This document shows, one piece after another, positions 5,185 through 7,914 of a DNA stretch of 7,914 nt; within the stretch, counting starts at the first letter, position 1; each line of letters begins with the position of its first letter. Origin of the DNA: Treponema sp. GTDB lineage: Bacteria; Spirochaetota; Spirochaetia; Treponematales; Breznakiellaceae. Where the stretch lies: contig JAISWN010000268.1 in NCBI GenBank assembly GCA_031271075.1, forward strand, positions 1 to 7,914, written 5' to 3'. Under the pieces are notes generated by a model. It ran no database searches and was not told the origin of the DNA. It saw only the letters and a program-made list of their open reading frames with translations. Both the position numbers and the translations under genes were made by a program.

Positions 5185-6174
5185 TCAGGAGACGGCTTCG
5201 GCGTCTTTTAGCATGGAGGCAAAATCCTCCGCCTCAAGGCTCAGGCCGCCTCCCCCGGCGTTTTCCTCCACCTGGGCCGCGGTGCGGGCCCCTATCAGGA
5301 CGCTTACGCTTGAGTCCTTCCCCTGGGCCGCGGCGGTCCAGGCAGTTACCAGGTTTGTCATGGTACAGCCGTATTTCCCACAGAGAGGCTCCCATTTCCC
5401 GGTAAGCTCCACGATCCTGGGGAGGTATTCCGGCTGGTACCACTTGATGTTTCGCTTGGCCCCCGCCATGTTCACCGGATCCCCGGGCTTGTACTTGCCG
5501 GTTAAAACGCCCCGTTCCAGGGGGGAATAAGCCTGAAAAGTAACGCCGTACCGGCCGCAGAGATCGAAAAACCGGTCCCCCGCGGCCCGGTCCAGGATGC
5601 TGTACTTTTCCTGGATCAGATCCAACTGTCCGGCCGCCACGTAGTCCTTAAAATTCTCGACGCTCAGGTTGGAAGCGCCGATGGCCCGGATCTTCCCCTC
5701 TTTCTTTGCCTTGAGGAGGAAACCCATGGTATCGCTGATGGGAACCGGAAATTCCGGTACCGCCTGCCAGTGGATGATGTACAGATCGATGTAATCCGTC
5801 CGCAGGCGTTTAAGGCTCTGTTCAAGTTCCCAGGCAAGGCTCTCGGGGCGGCTGTTCCTCAGCACCCGTACCCCGTCCCGCTCCATGAGAAGGGCGCCTT
5901 CGCAGTTGTCCCAGCGGAGTCCTCCCTTGGTGGAAAGGACATAATCAGCCCGGCGGCCTTGCAGCGCCTTCCCCACCACCTCCTCGCTGTGGCCGAGCCC
6001 GTAGGCCGGGGCGGTATCCAGCAGGGTGATACCCAGTTCCCGGGCCCGGTGGATGGTCCGGATCGACTCGGCGTCGTCGCTGGGGCCCCAGTTGCTGTCC
6101 CCGCCTATGGCCCAGGCGCCGATACCCACCACCGATGCCTCAATGCCCGATTTTCCGATCTTCATCTGTTTCAT
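5185..6174 (-). CDS. Aldo/keto reductase (IolS/AKR11-like)
   Basis: This is an NAD(P)H-dependent aldo/keto reductase of 329 residues, the normal family length, and is cytosolic. The catalytic tetrad is intact: Asp53 and Tyr58 in LLDTAPAYG, Lys83 in STKGG and His135 in YIIHWQ. The N-terminal VVGIGAWAIGGD and DDAESIRTIHRARELGITLLD segments, plus SLKRLRTDYIDLY (120-132) and GKIRAIGASNLSVENF, resemble the IolS/AKR11 subgroup. The C-terminal VLIGARTAAQVEEN supplies the cofactor phosphate contacts. The ATG at 6174 has AGAGGG about seven bases upstream. The gene reads away from the tautomerase gene across a 109-nt divergent gap. Its stop lies 112 nt upstream of fliS on the same strand, with no strong terminator. 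The physiological substrate cannot be read from sequence. Confidence 0.93.
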   Translation of the reverse strand: MKQMKIGKSGIEASVVGIGAWAIGGDSNWGPSDDAESIRTIHRARELGITLLDTAPAYGLGHSEEVVGKALQGRRADYVLSTKGGLRWDNCEGALLMERDGVRVLRNSRPESLAWELEQSLKRLRTDYIDLYIIHWQAVPEFPVPISDTMGFLLKAKKEGKIRAIGASNLSVENFKDYVAAGQLDLIQEKYSILDRAAGDRFFDLCGRYGVTFQAYSPLERGVLTGKYKPGDPVNMAGAKRNIKWYQPEYLPRIVELTGKWEPLCGKYGCTMTNLVTAWTAAAQGKDSSVSVLIGARTAAQVEENAGGGGLSLEAEDFASMLKDAEAVS

Positions 6175-6238
6175 GATTTACCCTCTTTGTGTTTTTAAGG
6201 CTATCTGTTATCCTGCCATTGGTTCAGCATAACGGTTT

Positions 6239-6254
6239 TGGAGCCGGTTCTCCA
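6239..6254. promoter_or_regulatory. Inverted repeat in the divergent AKR/tautomerase gap
   Basis: TGGAG (6239-6243) and CTCCA (6250-6254) flank CCGGTT in the 109-nt gap between two divergent genes. It could be an operator, but the arms are only five bases. I found no convincing -35/-10 pair for either gene here. Confidence 0.2.
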
Positions 6255-6283
6255 TACCCGTAATACTTTAAGGAGGCGTAATC

Positions 6284-6628
6284 ATGCCCTACATTGCCGT
6301 CAACACCGTTCAGAGGCTTTCGGAAGAGAAGCAGGAAAAACTCAAGGCCGAATTCGGCCGGCTTATCAGTATCATCCCCACCAAGAACGAGGCGACCCTC
6401 CTGGTTGATTTCTCCGGGGACCGGGTTCTTTACAAGGCCGGCGTGAAGATTGAAGGCGCTTTTGTGGAAATCCGCATCTTCCACAAGGCGGAGTTCGAGG
6501 CCAAGAAGAAATTCACCGAGGAGATCTTCGCGCTCTTCTCCCGGGAACTGGGCATTGAGCAGGGGGACATATACCTGACCATCCTGGAGTTCGACAACTG
6601 GGGCGGCGGTGGTACCCTGAAACAGTAA
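6284..6628 (+). CDS. MIF-family tautomerase
   Basis: This 114-residue protein belongs to the macrophage migration inhibitory factor branch of the tautomerase superfamily, normally a trimer acting on enol/keto substrates such as phenylpyruvate. The catalytic proline directly follows Met (MPYIAVNT), as required after Met removal. Lys34 in IPTKNE matches the family's active-site lysine. The C-terminal DIYLTILEFDNWGGGGTLKQ carries the conserved aromatic-Trp-Gly turn. Length is typical (about 115). The mammalian CXXC motif is absent, as usual in bacteria. The start has a perfect AGGAGG (6271-6276) seven bases upstream. The gene is divergent from the aldo/keto reductase and converges on the broken ATPase/nuclease gene 26 nt further on. 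The true substrate is unknown. Confidence 0.9.
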   Translation: MPYIAVNTVQRLSEEKQEKLKAEFGRLISIIPTKNEATLLVDFSGDRVLYKAGVKIEGAFVEIRIFHKAEFEAKKKFTEEIFALFSRELGIEQGDIYLTILEFDNWGGGGTLKQ

Positions 6629-6654
6629 GGCCCAGGCGCCTGCGCCATTCCGGA

Positions 6655-6906
6655 TTATTCGCCGCTTACCCATTCCCCCAGCGTCCGGGTGGCGGGATCG
6701 AACACCGCCCCTACCTTGACCAGCCGGCGTCTTCCCGCCGTATAGGGAACGAGATAGCCCTTCCCGTCTATCTGCCTCAGGGCGTCTTCCGCGGTTCCCT
6801 TCCCGGTCAGTTTGAATTCAAAACAGTAAACCGTATCATCGGTGGTAACCACCAGATCCGCCCGGCCCGCGGCGCTTCGCGGCTCCGCCTGGGTAAATTC
6901 ACCCAT
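6655..6906 (-). pseudogene. PD-(D/E)XK nuclease-domain fragment of the broken gene
   Basis: The frame holds the C-terminal nuclease-like domain: the GRADLVV aspartate, FEFKL as the E-x-K motif, then ALRQIDGKGYLVPY and the LVKVGAVFDPATRTLGEW end typical of the family. Residues upstream of the ATG at 6906 (GFTL) still match the family, so this ATG is an internal methionine and not a genuine start. There is no ribosome binding site. The catalytic Asp, Glu and Lys appear intact although the domain is severed from its ATPase. Confidence 0.75.
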
Positions 6907-6978
6907 CAGGGTAAACCCCCTGAATATCCCGGGGATGGGGGGCGTAACCGGGAAGCAGGGACTTGAGGAAACCGTATT

Positions 6979-7914
6979 TTACTTCCTCGTTGGGGAAGCC
7001 CAGGGTGTATTCATCGTAACGCTCGTTGTAATCCGTGATAGTGAGGTACCCGGACTGGTAGAGGATGGGCGGCGGGTAGGGATTCTCCGGCCGGTAGCCT
7101 CTATGGTCTGCGGCTCTATCCTTATGCCGCCGTTCAACTGCCGCGGATCAAAATCGGTCTGCTTTAGTAATTCTACCAGGAAGGCCGGCGTCCCGGTTTG
7201 GTACCAGTAGTATGAAAAATCACGGTTCGCGAAAGTATTCAAGACACTGAAAGGAGTGTACATCCCGTCGCTTACCGGCGAGTTTTCACCCTTGGAAAAA
7301 TGGTAGCCGTTGTAACGCTTCCGCATTTCCCTTACTATTTCGGCGGCGGGCCTTTTCTTTTTCTCCGCCAGGGCTTCAATTTCCGGGCCGAAGTTGGCGG
7401 CCAGTTCCGGTTCGCTTATCCCGCAGAGGCCGGCGAACTGGGCGCTCATGCTGATGTCCCGAAGCTGGTTCAAAGTGCTGAAGATGCTCACCTTGGAAAA
7501 TTTGGTAACTCCCGTCAGGAACACAAAACGCAGCCACTGATCCGCGGCCTTAAGGACGCTGTAAAAGCCCTGGAGCCGCTCCCGCATCTCCCGGTGCAGT
7601 TCGGGTTTTCCCAGGGTGTCGGTGAGGGGTTTGTCATATTCGTCTATCAGCACCACTACGGGGCTGTTTGCCTGCCGGCAGGCCCGCCTGATAAGGCCGA
7701 AAAACCGCGCGTCGGCGGTAGAATCGGCGGCGTCAGCTCCCCAGGTTTCCTCGTACATCCGCAGGTTGGAGGCAAGCCGGGAATCCAGGTTTTCTACGCC
7801 CTGGTAACTGGTACCGGTCAGATCCAGGTGGAGAACCGGGTAGGGCCTCCATTCCTTCTCCAGACCGGCGATGGCAAGGGCGGGCCGTCCGGCAATGGCC
7901 TGGAAAAGCTCCCG
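6979..7914 (-). pseudogene. ATPase-domain reading frame of the broken gene
   Basis: Open from the window edge in one frame (RELFQAIAGRPALAIAGLEKEW at the edge), so the ATG at 7758 is internal and not the start. It contains the Walker B segment SPVVVLIDEYDKPLTD, the conserved FVFLTGVTKFSKVSIFSTLN segment, the RYNGYHFS motif and the YWYQTGTPAFLVELLKQTDF block. Family sequence ends at about TIEA near 7098. The last 39 codons, to the TAA at 6979-6981, are out-of-frame read-through rich in Arg, Ser, Thr and Pro. Confidence 0.8.

Larger units (their letters stand above)
6655..7914 (-). pseudogene. Broken AAA-ATPase-like / PD-(D/E)XK nuclease-domain gene, 5' end outside window
   Basis: Three minus-strand frames together spell one gene of the AAA-ATPase-like (PF09820-type) plus C-terminal PD-(D/E)XK (PF08011/DUF1703-type) family, common in treponemes and Bacteroidetes and usually above 500 residues. 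The first frame is open from the window edge and encodes the ATPase core; the Walker A motif would lie beyond 7914. Near 7097-7099 the reading shifts by one base. The next frame continues with [20 protein letters not shown] and [21 protein letters not shown], both family-conserved, and stops at 6899-6901. The third frame resumes with [20 protein letters not shown] and the nuclease domain. Between LLPGY and FTLMGEF the family normally has about 60 residues that are missing here, so an internal deletion near 6905-6940 is inferred. One frameshift could be a sequencing error; the deletion could not. Function is uncertain even for intact members. Confidence 0.8.

Noticed and set aside
6637..6648. 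GGCGCCTGCGCC as a bidirectional terminator between the tautomerase and the broken gene
   Set aside because: The stem is only 4-5 bp with almost no loop, and no T-tract follows on either strand.

Overview
The window most likely comes from a spirochaete, and within that group a GC-rich treponeme of the termite-gut type. The evidence is a FliS/FlgN-type flagellar chaperone pair, a small charged protein of a kind I associate with treponemes, and a decaying copy of the AAA-ATPase/PD-(D/E)XK family that treponemes carry in many copies. This assignment is inference from gene content; no rRNA or other taxonomic marker is present.

Layout. Bases 1-356 are non-coding. They hold a run of five short perfect hairpins (4-146), then a good sigma-70-type promoter (224-252) and a ~100-nt leader. 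Next is a two-gene plus-strand operon: a RidA-family protein (357-827) and a PLP-dependent D-serine dehydratase/D-threonine aldolase-like enzyme (849-1958). A short gap contains a possible minus-strand membrane-protein remnant. The gap is followed by era (2123-3079), which faces a small minus-strand hypothetical gene (3110-3703). Upstream of that gene on the minus strand is tRNA-Phe(GAA) (3762-3834), with a candidate promoter at 3941-3969.

A minus-strand flagellar pair follows: fliS (GTG start, 5073 down to 4627) and a FlgN-like gene (4617 down to 4078). A FliA (sigma-28)-like -10 element lies just upstream of fliS. An aldo/keto reductase (minus, 5185-6174) is divergent from a MIF-type tautomerase (plus, 6284-6628). 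The right end (6655-7914, minus) is a broken AAA-ATPase/PD-(D/E)XK gene, disrupted by a frameshift and by an internal deletion.

How the genes fit together. The first operon makes biochemical sense: a PLP enzyme acting on D-serine would release 2-aminoacrylate, and RidA proteins hydrolyse such enamines and imines. The fliS/flgN-like pair supplies export chaperones for flagellin and hook-associated proteins. Era and tRNA-Phe are translation housekeeping. I did not find a clear new multi-gene system. The most unexplained items are the hairpin cluster at the left edge and the erosion of the ATPase/nuclease gene.
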